Positions 55,401 to 64,000 of a DNA stretch of 64,000 nucleotides are shown here, in pieces. Numbering within the stretch: the stretch's first letter is position 1; every line of letters begins with the position of its first letter. The notes below the pieces were generated by a model. It searched no databases, was not told where the DNA came from, and was given only the letters and a program-made list of their open reading frames with translations. Location of the stretch: NCBI RefSeq assembly GCF_041146795.1, contig NC_135187.1:19626056-19690055 (forward strand), given 5' to 3'. Source of the DNA: Maylandia zebra (taxonomy: Eukaryota > Chordata > Actinopteri > Cichliformes > Cichlidae). A program made the position numbers and the translations under genes.

Positions 55401-58151
55401 GCTCCTTCCAGCTACACACAAAACGTGTGTCGCATATTCCTTCAGGTGTGCCACTTGTCTGAGCCTTATGTCAATGCACGTGCTGCTATGCATTCTTATC
55501 ACCGGTTCAGTTGGAATAAACAATGCAATGCATATTTAATCATGCATGCAATAATGTTCAAACGGCCTTTGCCTTCCTTCCTGTCTTTGTATGTCTGTCT
55601 TTGTCTCTGTAGCATGGATGGGGGAGATGCAGACTTTCTGAAGACTGTGTCGGGGCTGGGATGTGAAATACACTGTTTTGATCCCAGCAACTCTAATGCA
55701 TCTGGTGGTCACCTTGGCAACAGTTTGGCTAGTAACCATGGCAATGGAGGCGTGGTCAGCCAGCACAAGATGTGGCTTGAGTGGCGAGCTCCAAAGAAGC
55801 GCGCGCACAAGAGGAGAGGAAACCCGGGTGGTGTTTCTCAGACACTGGCAGACATCATGGCAGCTCTGGGACATCACACAGTAAGACACGCACGCATGCA
55901 CACACACTGAAATGTAGAGAAACAGTGCCAAACAAACATACCTTAGAGTCTTTTCACCCCAACATACCCTGAAAGCTCTTTTACTCAGATGTTCCCATAG
56001 CAACAGGGCTCTGCGCCATCTCTGGCTACCATGGCAACAGTTTAAGTGAATGAATCACCCAATTGCTTCCTGCAGCCACAAGAGGGAACTGCATACCTGG
56101 AGTTTGATTATATGCGGGGTGACAGAATAGCAAGCATTCCAATACGTTCATCTATAACTACTTAGTGCCACAGCATGGAATTAAAATATACAATAGCTTC
56201 ATGTAAGCAATAGCGCCACCATAGGTGGAGAAATGATCAAATGAGTGGGTTAAATTTTGGGGGGGGGGCTAAACTTTCTCGCTGTTAGATGGACAAGGAA
56301 AATTCGAACACAGCTGTCTGGATTCAGTGGATGACGCAGAGGAGATTGATACAGACCGTGCACATTTGTTGCATTTGTTAACACTTTTGACTTTCTGTTA
56401 TTCAGATTTCATCCAAAAATAACCAAACGTGGTGTACAAGATGTTTGGACAACTCAGGACACTGCTCATGTGTTTAATTAGAGGTTTCATGTATTGTTTC
56501 CCCCTGATTGGACAAGCAAATCAATTCTGACTGCTTCAGTGCCTGATTGCCTCCAGTTTGATCCAAATTTGGTTCAAGTATGTAGAGCCCATGACGCAGA
56601 CTACACAAGTGGCTGCCATTGCCAGCTTTTAAACCTGTGTGGCTCAGTTGTTCCGACATTTATGACCGACAGTGCTGTTAATTAAATCTACTGTGATTAA
56701 CCAGATTTTTTGTGAAAGCTGAGGTCAATTTTACTCGTCACACTCAGTTCTGATTACACTCAGACCCGTTGAATCAAAAAAATCACTTAAATACGGCCTG
56801 TCTAACAAAGTGAAGTGAACATGACACGTTCACTTCACAATCTAAGGAAGCAACTGTGAAACAAAGTCATTGACGCATATCAAAGCCATTTCTAAAGTTT
56901 TGGGTCTCCAGTGAACCATGATGAGAGTCATTATTCACAAATGGAGAAAACTTGGAGCAGTGGTGAACCTTCCTAGGATTGGCCGGTCTACCAAAATTAC
57001 CCCAAGAGCGCATCAACGACTCATCCAGGAGGTCACAAAAGAACCCGGAACAGCATCTTAAGAACTACAAACCCCTCCAATTAAAACTACTCTTCAAAGA
57101 AGAGTGGGCTAAAATTCCTAGTACTAATTTCTGCTGCATGCCAAACGGGGAGGGCAACAGACTCAACATTTTACGTATTGTTCTATTTTGTGACTTTTTA
57201 GCTTGTAAGGATGTATTTTCAACAGTTGCAAGTGAGCTGCAAGCGATTTCTCCAAGAACTGCAGCTAATAATTCTATTAATCAATATTTGACTGTATATG
57301 ATTGTATGATTACAAAGCAGCAGGGCCACTATGGAAAGTAGTAATATGGTAAATGAACTGATATTTTGAACATTCAGAACACTTTCTCATTACAAGCCTG
57401 GTCACCCATTCACATATATGTTCACACTCCAACGGATGCATCGGGCGAAACTCTGGGTTCAGTTTGACATACAGACTAGGGGATGCAGGGATTGGCAGAA
57501 GACCTGTTCTATCTGCTGAGCCACAGCCCCCCTCATAGCATGAATATATCCTAATAAACTATCATTAAACATATAGACGGTGCTGGGAATTGTTCTTAGT
57601 AAAGCTGAGCTGATTTCAGTACCATCCCAATTCAGATCAGCTGATAAAGCCGTTTTTTTTTACAGTGCTTTTGCATGCTGACAGGAAATTCTGTTCCTGA
57701 CTTAATCAGTGTCTTTTCTGTTGTTGCTAAAAGCCTGCTTTGTTCTGTATCTGGTGTTTTGCTAACTTAGGCTTCCTATGTGCTTGGGAGGGTGGGGAGG
57801 TGCTAGACCAGAGCCGTACTTTCCTCTGTTCTTTCTTCTCCTTAGGTTCACTTCCTGTATGCTGACCTGCTAAGCGGCGAGTGGCGCGTTTTTCAGAATT
57901 GGATCGAGGCAGGAACTCTACAGAATGTCCACCATCTTGTTGCTAAGGTGCACCTGCAGTGGGCAGGGTTTGAGGTGGGCGGAAGGGATGAGGAAGTGCT
58001 CCGCTATTGGTTCAGTGTCCTTCAAGGTCTTCAAGCTTGTGGACTCAAGCTGGTTCACAGCTCTGCAGGAGAGGGTCACAGTGTCCTTAAACAGACAGTA
58101 GCAAATGCTCACAGCTCCTACACACTCAGCTGGGTAAACACACGACACTGA
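52445..58151 (+). CDS. mettl24-like: METTL24-like putative methyltransferase, type II membrane anchored
   Basis: Five coding exons with matching phases: 52445-52768, 53647-53745, 55309-55445, 55613-55880 and 57846-58151 (stop), 377 residues; METTL24 is of similar size. The N-terminus has a short basic stretch then a hydrophobic segment at about residues 19-41 (LLLLIPPFLLALQLLVVG), which fits a signal anchor, followed by an acidic stem. The methyltransferase part shows CVAYSFS at about 181-187 (the family has CxxYSFG), GLGCEIHCFDPS at 201-212 (nucleotide-fold strand with the SAM-site Asp), a basic WLEWRAPKKR patch, ADLLSGEW, LVAKVHLQW and the C-terminal YTLSWVNTR. I recognise this plan as METTL24; no substrate is known to me. 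A Gly of YSFG and the LKAD-type strand are altered, so activity is uncertain. It lies next to wasf2, as human METTL24 lies near WASF1. Confidence 0.82.
53308..53332. repeat. Run of 25 C with CA tail in METTL24-like intron 1
   Basis: Uninterrupted poly-C followed by a short CA repeat to 53344. Confidence 0.95.
56720..57075 (+). mobile_element. Tc1/mariner-like transposon remnant
   Basis: Within METTL24-like intron 4, the wording of a teleost Tc1 element's transposase 5' half is recognisable on the + strand. It includes CACTTAAATA, CTGTCTAACAAAGTGAAGT, AAAGCCATTTCTAAAG, TTCACAAATGGAGAAAAC, AGTGGTGAACCTTCC and AAAATTACCCCAAGAGCGC. Frame breaks and missing ends show it is dead. Confidence 0.75.
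57400..57540. repeat. Fragment of an abundant teleost interspersed repeat
   Basis: The words GGTCACCCATTCACAT and TCTGCTGAGCCACAGCC are typical of a high-copy fish repeat that ends in a 'gagccaca' motif. A related fragment occurs near 14680-14745. Family assignment is uncertain. Confidence 0.5.
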
Positions 58152-58662
58152 GACTCACACACTGCTGGATGAAGCTGCGCACACATTATCCAAAGAGGGG
58201 GAAGCAGCTAGTGAAGTTTCCTGTTTTTCCTGGGATTTCAGGCATACACAGTTCTTCACATGACAACTCCCTCTAGTGGACATGAAGAAATCTGCAGCTA
58301 AAGGGTACAGCCAACTCTGAAATAGAAACTGTATTTATGTTTAAAACAGCATTTTCTTGTATCCAAATACTGAGAAGAAGAAGGGCTTGTTGTTTTAACC
58401 AAGTTAGAGGCCAAATAATAACAACTATTTTCAACTCATATAGACTGTACTGTGTCACAAAGGACGTATATATGTTCCAACTATTTCTGAATGCAAAACA
58501 ACTGTCTGACAGGCTATTCTTTATTTTACAGTTGTACCATAAAGCTGTGTTTTGTTTTGTTTTTACCAATGAATCCCAAAATGCAACCCTTTGACCCGAG
58601 TCTGATCCAACAGGTTAACTTCTTTGAGTACATCACTGTAAGCCTTAATTACTTATACGTGC

Positions 58663-58668
58663 AATAAA
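58663..58668 (+). terminator. Probable polyadenylation signal of the METTL24-like gene
   Basis: AATAAA lies about 510 nt after the stop with no earlier strong signal. Confidence 0.5.
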
Positions 58669-58849
58669 ATTTTACATCGAAGAAGAGCTTTTATCGTAAA
58701 CTGGGTGTGTATACTGTGATGATGTATTAGAGGAAAACAATCAAGTTGCAGTTTAAAACCTGAATTTACACCCCATTAAATTCCAAATAAGGGTTACTCT
58801 GTTAGTGACTGGTTGTAATGCAATGGGTCAGGTGTGTCAGAGCACCTAT

Positions 58850-58940
58850 AATTTGTGTCCTGTGGAAGATAAACACCTTGAGGCAACTGTTGTTTCAATG
58901 TTGCACAATATAAATAAAACTGAATTGAATTAAAAAGAAT
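58850..58940. repeat. 3' tail fragment of a teleost retroposon
   Basis: The wording CACCTTGAGGCAACTGTTGT and ATATAAATAAAACTGAATTG resembles the end of a very common teleost LINE/SINE tail with TTGAAT repeats. Confidence 0.5.
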
Positions 58941-58989
58941 TATCTCACAATTTGTTTTATATATTCACCCATATTTTCCTATATTTATT

Positions 58990-59560
58990 ATAGCTTTATC
59001 CATTCCAAAAACCGTTATGTGTTTGATATGATTTTTCCTGTTGAGACATCCAATATTGTCCACGTTTCAACCGTTTAGCTGTTGATTTGAGGTGAAGTTG
59101 AAGAATTTGATGGTACCACTGGCAACAAACAGCCCGAAGCATGACGCTGCCACCATCATCCGTAACCGCTGGTACAAGTACAGTGTTGTTTGGTTTGAGA
59201 GCCTCAACTTTACTCTTTACAACTTTACCAAATAGCTTAAACTTCATCTTGTCCATTGACCATCTTAACCATCAAACCTTTCTTCTGAAGGTATTTGGTT
59301 TGTCCATGTGGGCAGTTGGAAATTTAAGTTGAGCTTGAAGATTTTGGAGCAGGGGCTTCTTTCTTGGTAAGCACCTTCTCAGTCCATGGTGATGCTTCAC
59401 TGTGGACAGTGACACTGGTGTTTCTGCAGTTTCCAGATCGCAGTAGGCTTGAGCCTCGGTGGTTCTTGGATTATTCCTGAACATCCTAACCAGTGTCCTG
59501 TCACTGAGGGTGACAGTTCGGGGCTTCTTCCAGGCCTTGGCAAAGTGGTGACACATCTCA
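58990..59560 (-). pseudogene. Decayed Tc1-like transposase
   Basis: On the minus strand two frames together carry Tc1 transposase wording: SDRTLVRMFRNNPRTTEAQ, VSLSTVKHHHGLRRCLPRKKP, HMDKPNTFRRKV in the upstream part (59272-59556), and MDKMKFKLFGK with DDGGSVMLRAVCC in the downstream part (58996-59256). A stop/frame break separates them, and the first catalytic Asp region and the rest of the DDE domain are degenerate. It lies between the METTL24-like gene and wasf2. Confidence 0.75.
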
Positions 59561-59579
59561 ATAACTTGTACTCACATAT

Positions 59580-60140
59580 AATTGTTTGTACTGATGATCT
59601 TGGAATCTGTGGTTGTTTACAAATGACAAGGTTTAATGTCTTTATGAGTGTATTCTAAGGTTGTGTTTAATAATTTGAGAGAAGCACACATCAACCTACG
59701 TGCGGTATTTACATGGACTTGATAGTGGGAAACAGCACAAAAAAGTAAAAAGAAAAAAAAGTCTACAAGCGTGCAACAATTAAATTACTTTGATAGTCTA
59801 TTTCCTCCAACCACATTGTATGGACACTTGATCTATGAAGGAAAACAAAAGAAGCTGGGTGTAACAGTGTTAACTTTATATGCCAAAACAAATGTGAGCA
59901 CTGTACCGCAAGATGAAGCCCATCGCAACATTAAAATAACCACATTGTCTCAAATGTATTCACCACATATTCACAGGCGTGACGCCAACTTCTATGTGAT
60001 TGAGTCTTCCCTGGATGCACGCTAACTTGAAGCTCTGCAGTTTGCTCGGGCTGAGCTGAGGTTAAGCAGGCACTTAACACTCACCGAGGCTTACTGGACA
60101 ACCTGCTTGTCGGTATGAGCTTTTCTCCACAGCACATTTT
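59580..60140. other. Intergenic, no gene recognised
   Basis: Unassigned AT-rich sequence between the transposase remnant and the wasf2 promoter. Part may belong to the same old transposon. Confidence 0.35.
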
Positions 60141-60149
60141 ATCCATGGA

Positions 60150-60517
60150 AGCTAATGCCAGTCATTCCTCGGACGCGTTCCAACTCGCTTGAGCGCACGT
60201 TGGAATGTGCCGCTGCCTCCACCCTCTCTTACGTAAATTGCGGACAGATGTTTGCCACTAGTTTGGGTGGAGTTGCGCTTTTTACGTTGCAATTTCCACA
60301 TCCTGTTCTCGGTTATAGCAGGTGACAGGCCCAGCAGCCAATCAGCTTCAAAGAACTCCGCCGCTCGACCAATCAGAAGTTCGCAACCCCGGGACTTGGG
60401 CGATCTGTTTAGCTCGGTCCCGCATACAGTACCGAACAACATTTCTTAAGAAAAATCTTGAGACAATAACAATTGTAGGGCTGTATAAAGAGACGCCTAA
60501 GGTTACCAGGTTTGACG
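60150..60517 (+). promoter_or_regulatory. wasf2 promoter and 5' untranslated exon
   Basis: CpG-containing DNA with two CCAAT boxes in the same orientation (60338-60342 and 60369-60373, 31 bp apart; both read CCAATCAG) precedes a leader that ends with a strong donor GTAAGT at 60518. The next acceptor in the same direction is at 61607, just before the wasf2 start codon. The words TATAAAGAGACGCCTA (about 60484) and TATAAGAGACGCCTA (about 60597) repeat on either side of the donor. Confidence 0.55.
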
Positions 60518-61640
60518 GTAAGTGAAATGTCTTTGTTGTGTGTTGTTTTGTTTAAGCGAGTGGCGTAAATGTACGTTTGTTTGGCTTTTCCTTCGATATA
60601 AGAGACGCCTAGAAGTTACTTCCTGCTCTGAGAAGGCCGAGATCCCAAGTTACATTTATTCCATTTAAGTTAAGTTAGTGGCGCAAAAAAAGTGTAACCC
60701 GTCTTTTTTTTTTTTTTTTTACCACGTATTTACTCACGTCAGAGAAAGTTAGGAGCTCGGTGTAAAGTTGGGGGGGAAAAGTGCAGTAAAGCTAGCTAAT
60801 AGCACTTTGTCAAAGGCAGAGTGGGCGACCTGTCAGTGACGAACAAGCCTCTAAGCCTGAAATGGACGCATTCCTTCATTCATGATTAATCACTAAATCC
60901 TCCAGGTAGCTTGGTAATAATATACACATCCCGAGGTACGAAGGTAGCGACCCTCCATTTTTCCCGCTTTCTTTTTCTTTCCTTTTCTACACACAGTAAC
61001 ATTTATGCCATGATTCACCACCAACAGGAAAAAACTTGTAATTAGGCAGCTGCAATGGGCAACAGCAGTCAAAACAGGGTGTACTTAGAGAGTAAACCAA
61101 AATCAAGGCCGCACTGTGTTGAAAGCAGGGAGAGTCTGCAGTCACTGCAAATCTCTGACCCCTTAATAGGAACTGTCGTTTGCTTATCTTATTCAGTCTG
61201 GACACTGTGGAGTTACTGCACTGCGTGAGCTCACACGGCTGCCCTGACTAATCTGTTTAAAATAACGTGATGTGTTTCCACTGCTCTAAGCAGTGCGGAA
61301 ATCACAAATCCACCTAGTTCTGCTCTTTGCTATTTTGGACATTTTAGATTTGTCCACTCTAAACCGGGTGGGTGGTGCATGCTCGATGGGTGGAGCGAAG
61401 GCATAGTTTTGCTTCTGCTTTAGCTCTGTCTGGGTCAGTGTATTTTTGTAGGCGTCTGTCTCATGTGACTTATTTAGGACCAGTTCACAGTCGTGTCATA
61501 ATGAAAATAGGTGCTCATTGGGTGCAAAAGTATAGTAAAATTGAATATTAATTTGATTACATTTATATGTTTTTCACTCCCCTGACCTACCTCTCCTTTT
61601 CCAACAGGGTTGGGCTGCCCTACCCCCAGCACACCCCACC

Positions 61641-61934
61641 ATGCCTCTGGTGACGAGGAATATAGAGCCGCGGCATATTTGTCGCCATCCCATTCCTTCT
61701 AACATCCGCAGTGAGCTGGAATGTGTCACCAACATAAGCCTGGCCAACATCATCCGCCAGCTCGGCAGCCTCAGTAAGCTTCTGTTATGCTCGGGTGTCA
61801 GTGTGTGTATGAATGGTTAATGAGCAGTTATGAATATGTATTACATGGATCTTTAATGCATTTTTATGTAGATGTGAATTTTCATTGGCTATGCATGCGT
61901 GAGATAAATCCTTTAATTGGTGCAAGTGAGAAAC

Positions 61935-61980
<46 letters not shown>

Positions 61981-63993
61981 ACGCGTGCAGGCAAATATGC
62001 AGAGGACGTGTTCGGGGAGCTGTTTGTTCAGGCTGGAGAATTTGCCGGCAGGGTGAGCTCGCTTGGAGAAAGAGTGGATCGCCTGCAGGTTAAAGTCACC
62101 CAGCTGGACCCCAAAGAAGAGGAGGGTATGTACTTGCACATTTTACTGTTAACGTTACTACTTATACTGGTATCAGTGTAGAGTATTGGTTTGAAACCTC
62201 CTTTGCAGAGAATCTAATGAACACAATACATGTTTAAAACATTGCCGGTCTGTTTCTCTCAGTTTCTTTGCATGGAATCACTGCAAAGAAGGCTTTTAAA
62301 AGCAGTCTGACCCAGGACCAGCAGCTCTTCACCAGGCCATCTCTGCCAATGCCTGTACAAGACACTTACACGACCTGCGATCCTCCTCCACCGCTCAACC
62401 AGCTCAGCGTATACCGGTAAGATGCTGCACAGGCCAAGCTCATATTTACCCACTGCAGCAGCTCCAGCAGTGAATAACAAGAACACGTGCAAGCACATGT
62501 GCCCATATGGAAACACACATGCATGGGAGATTCTTGTAATGTGCATTATTTAAGCTTACCCCTGTTACATGTGCTTCTTATCAAGGAGAGGGTCTCGGAG
62601 GTGTCTGGGCAGTATTAGGTTTGATTTAAGGAGGCTCAGTCTAACACGAATGGCAGTTTTACACTAGAAAACGCATAGTACGCCGTTACAAAATCCTAGA
62701 GAATTATGGTGTCGACGCCATAGTTTTCCCTGTTGTTTTGTTTTTAGTGTGTAACCTCTTTAAGTCCAGGCAGTTTTGGGGTTTTAATTCTGGCAGCTGT
62801 TTGACAAGCCACACTTGTTGCTTTTGCTGTTAAATAACCCACCAATCAATTGATTGTGGAAAGATATTCTGTGGGAAATAACCCCAGAGGGCAGTATGGC
62901 GGTGTCGTGGTTAGCACCATTGCCTGGGTTCTCTCCAGCTGCTCCGGCTTCCTCCCACAGTCAAAAGACATGCATTTCATGTTAATTGTTGATTACGAAT
63001 CAACTGTGGGTGTGAATGTGGGTGTGAATGTGACTGTGAATCGTTGTCTCTCTGCGGGAGCCCTGATTGGCAACCTGTCCAGGGTGTACACTGCCTTTTG
63101 CTGTGTAGTAGTTGGGATAGGCTCCAGCCTAGATAAGTGGGGGAAAAAAGGGACGGATGGATGCATGTAAAGCGTCTTTAGTCACAAGCTAAGATATCTG
63201 TGAGTGTAGATCATTTACAAGGCACGATATGTCATCTGAAGTGTGAATAATCAGAAGGCAGATGAGAGTGAGAGGGTGATCTCTGCGTAATTACCTCGGC
63301 AATGTTAAATGTAATGTGTAGAGCTGTTCCTGGTTTGAATGTAAATGTGGTGATAATTTGACTCGGATCATTCTTTACGGACAATGATTTATCCGTGCGG
63401 TGTGATCTGGATGTGACTAAAGACATTAATGTATTTTTAGTGAAGTTTTCTTTTAAAAAGGGAAGTTTACTGGCGTCTTAAGACTAACACACATGCCAGA
63501 TAACCATCTTTTAACTAACACTGTTTTTTTTTTTTTCATACTTGTAAGATGGCACATTGTGCAACTGATACCTAGAAATAATTATTAATGTCTGTAAATT
63601 GTTGTCTACAGAGACGACGGGAGGGAGGCCCTAAAGTTTTACACCGATTCCTCCTACTTCTTTGACCTGTGGAAGGAGAAGATGCTGCAGGACACCAAGG
63701 ACATCATGAAGGAGAAACGCAAGCACAGAGTGAGACTCCTAAACACCCTCATATGCACAAAGACATGAGTCATTACACAAGTAAAAGCAATCTACAATTA
63801 GTCACATCACATGAAAATGTTCGAATCCAGTGCTAATCTTGCACTTTTTAAACCGTCTCCTTAATGAGCAGAAGGAAAAGAAAGACCATCTGAACCAACG
63901 GACCCTCAATCCTCGAAAGATCAAGACCAGAAAGGATGAATGGGAACGGCGTAAGATGGGAGAGGAGTTTGTTGTACCAAAGTCTGACTTGAT
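61641..63993 (+). CDS. wasf2: WASF2 / WAVE2, 5' part (runs off window)
   Basis: Coding exons: 61641-61773 (exon from 61608, ATG in a CACCATGC context), 61991-62125, 62263-62416, 63612-63729 and 63872-63993, then a GTAAGT donor at the window edge. Phases join; about 220 residues are present. They form the N-terminal WAVE homology domain: [65 protein letters not shown], then [17 protein letters not shown] and a basic segment KEKRKHRKEKKD. This domain packs against ABI, BRK1 and the NAP1/SRA1 pair. The proline-rich region and the VCA module that activates Arp2/3 must lie to the right of the window. [15 protein letters not shown] and [12 protein letters not shown] favour WASF2 over WASF1/3. A GT repeat replaces the usual pyrimidine tract before exon 61991. 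Confidence 0.93.
61936..61979 (+). repeat. (TG)22 tract at the 3' splice site of wasf2 coding exon 2
   Basis: Twenty-two TG units end 11 nt before the exon start at 61991. Between them lies only GCACGCGTGCAG-type sequence, so no pyrimidine tract is visible. Confidence 0.95.
62885..63165 (+). repeat. High-copy teleost interspersed repeat in a wasf2 intron
   Basis: The words GTGGTTAGCACCATTGCC, TCCGGCTTCCTCCCACAGTC, GTGTGAATG (three tandem 12-bp echoes at 63008-63043), CCTGTCCAGGGTGTACACTG and GGGATAGGCTCCAGCC are a well-known repeat in bony-fish genomes, ending in GGATGGATG. It gives a spurious open frame. Confidence 0.75.
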
Positions 63994-64000
63994 GTAAGTT

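Noticed and set aside
56979-57341. 120-residue frame resembling a gene in the METTL24-like intron
   Set aside because: Its start is Tc1 remnant sequence and the rest shows no conserved pattern.
62850-63170. 106-residue frame in a wasf2 intron
   Set aside because: It lies within a high-copy teleost repeat.

Overview
The window looks like nuclear DNA of a bony fish, most likely a percomorph teleost. Genes are split by GT-AG introns. Simple repeats are plentiful (CA, GT, TCAC, poly-C). Decayed Tc1-type transposons and a CR1/L2-type LINE are present, and the closest families are vertebrate. The species cannot be fixed from sequence alone. There are no bacterial operons, CRISPR arrays or recognisable tRNA/rRNA genes.

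All five protein genes lie on the + strand. (1) sesn2, a stress-induced leucine-sensing sestrin, occupies about 0.3-8.0 kb; nine coding exons are supported (759-7431) and the starter exon is uncertain. (2) A Src-family tyrosine kinase, best called fgr, occupies about 8.6-25.65 kb; its coding exons run 16914-24585 and include two in-phase alternative exons (20486-20650 and 21231-21386) for the SH2-kinase linker and P-loop. (3) A minus-strand non-LTR retrotransposon lies at about 25.86-29.88 kb, with ORF1, an endonuclease ORF and a reverse-transcriptase ORF. (4) ahdc1 (Gibbin, an AT-hook protein) has a CpG-rich 5' exon ending at 31392, about 12 kb of repeat-rich 5' intron and three coding exons (43225-48495), then an apparently spliced 3'UTR reaching about 50.63 kb. 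(5) A METTL24-like membrane-anchored methyltransferase has five coding exons (52445-58151). (6) The 5' part of wasf2 (WAVE2) starts with an untranslated exon ending at 60517; coding exons from 61641 run off the right edge.

The order SESN - Src kinase - AHDC1 - METTL24-like - WASF combines the human 1p36 neighbourhood (SESN2, FGR, AHDC1, WASF2) with a METTL24 relative. In human, METTL24 is known from the duplicated 6q21 block, beside WASF1, SESN1 and FYN. The window therefore appears to keep a fuller version of the ancestral block, including a METTL24 ohnolog I believe mammals lack at 1p36. It also has an fgr gene that carries a FYN 'brain-type' exon next to an FGR/SRC-type exon.

The genes do not form one pathway. 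They cover nutrient sensing (sesn2), tyrosine-kinase signalling (fgr), chromatin/transcription (ahdc1), a membrane-tethered putative methyltransferase, and actin nucleation through the WAVE complex (wasf2). The strongest second-look items are the dual fgr exons with a perfect 21-bp hairpin and a 28-C run in the flanking introns; the METTL24 ohnolog; an Arg at a sestrin leucine-pocket position; a (GT)22 tract in place of a pyrimidine tract at a wasf2 splice acceptor; and a stop-free, 3n-length intron in ahdc1.
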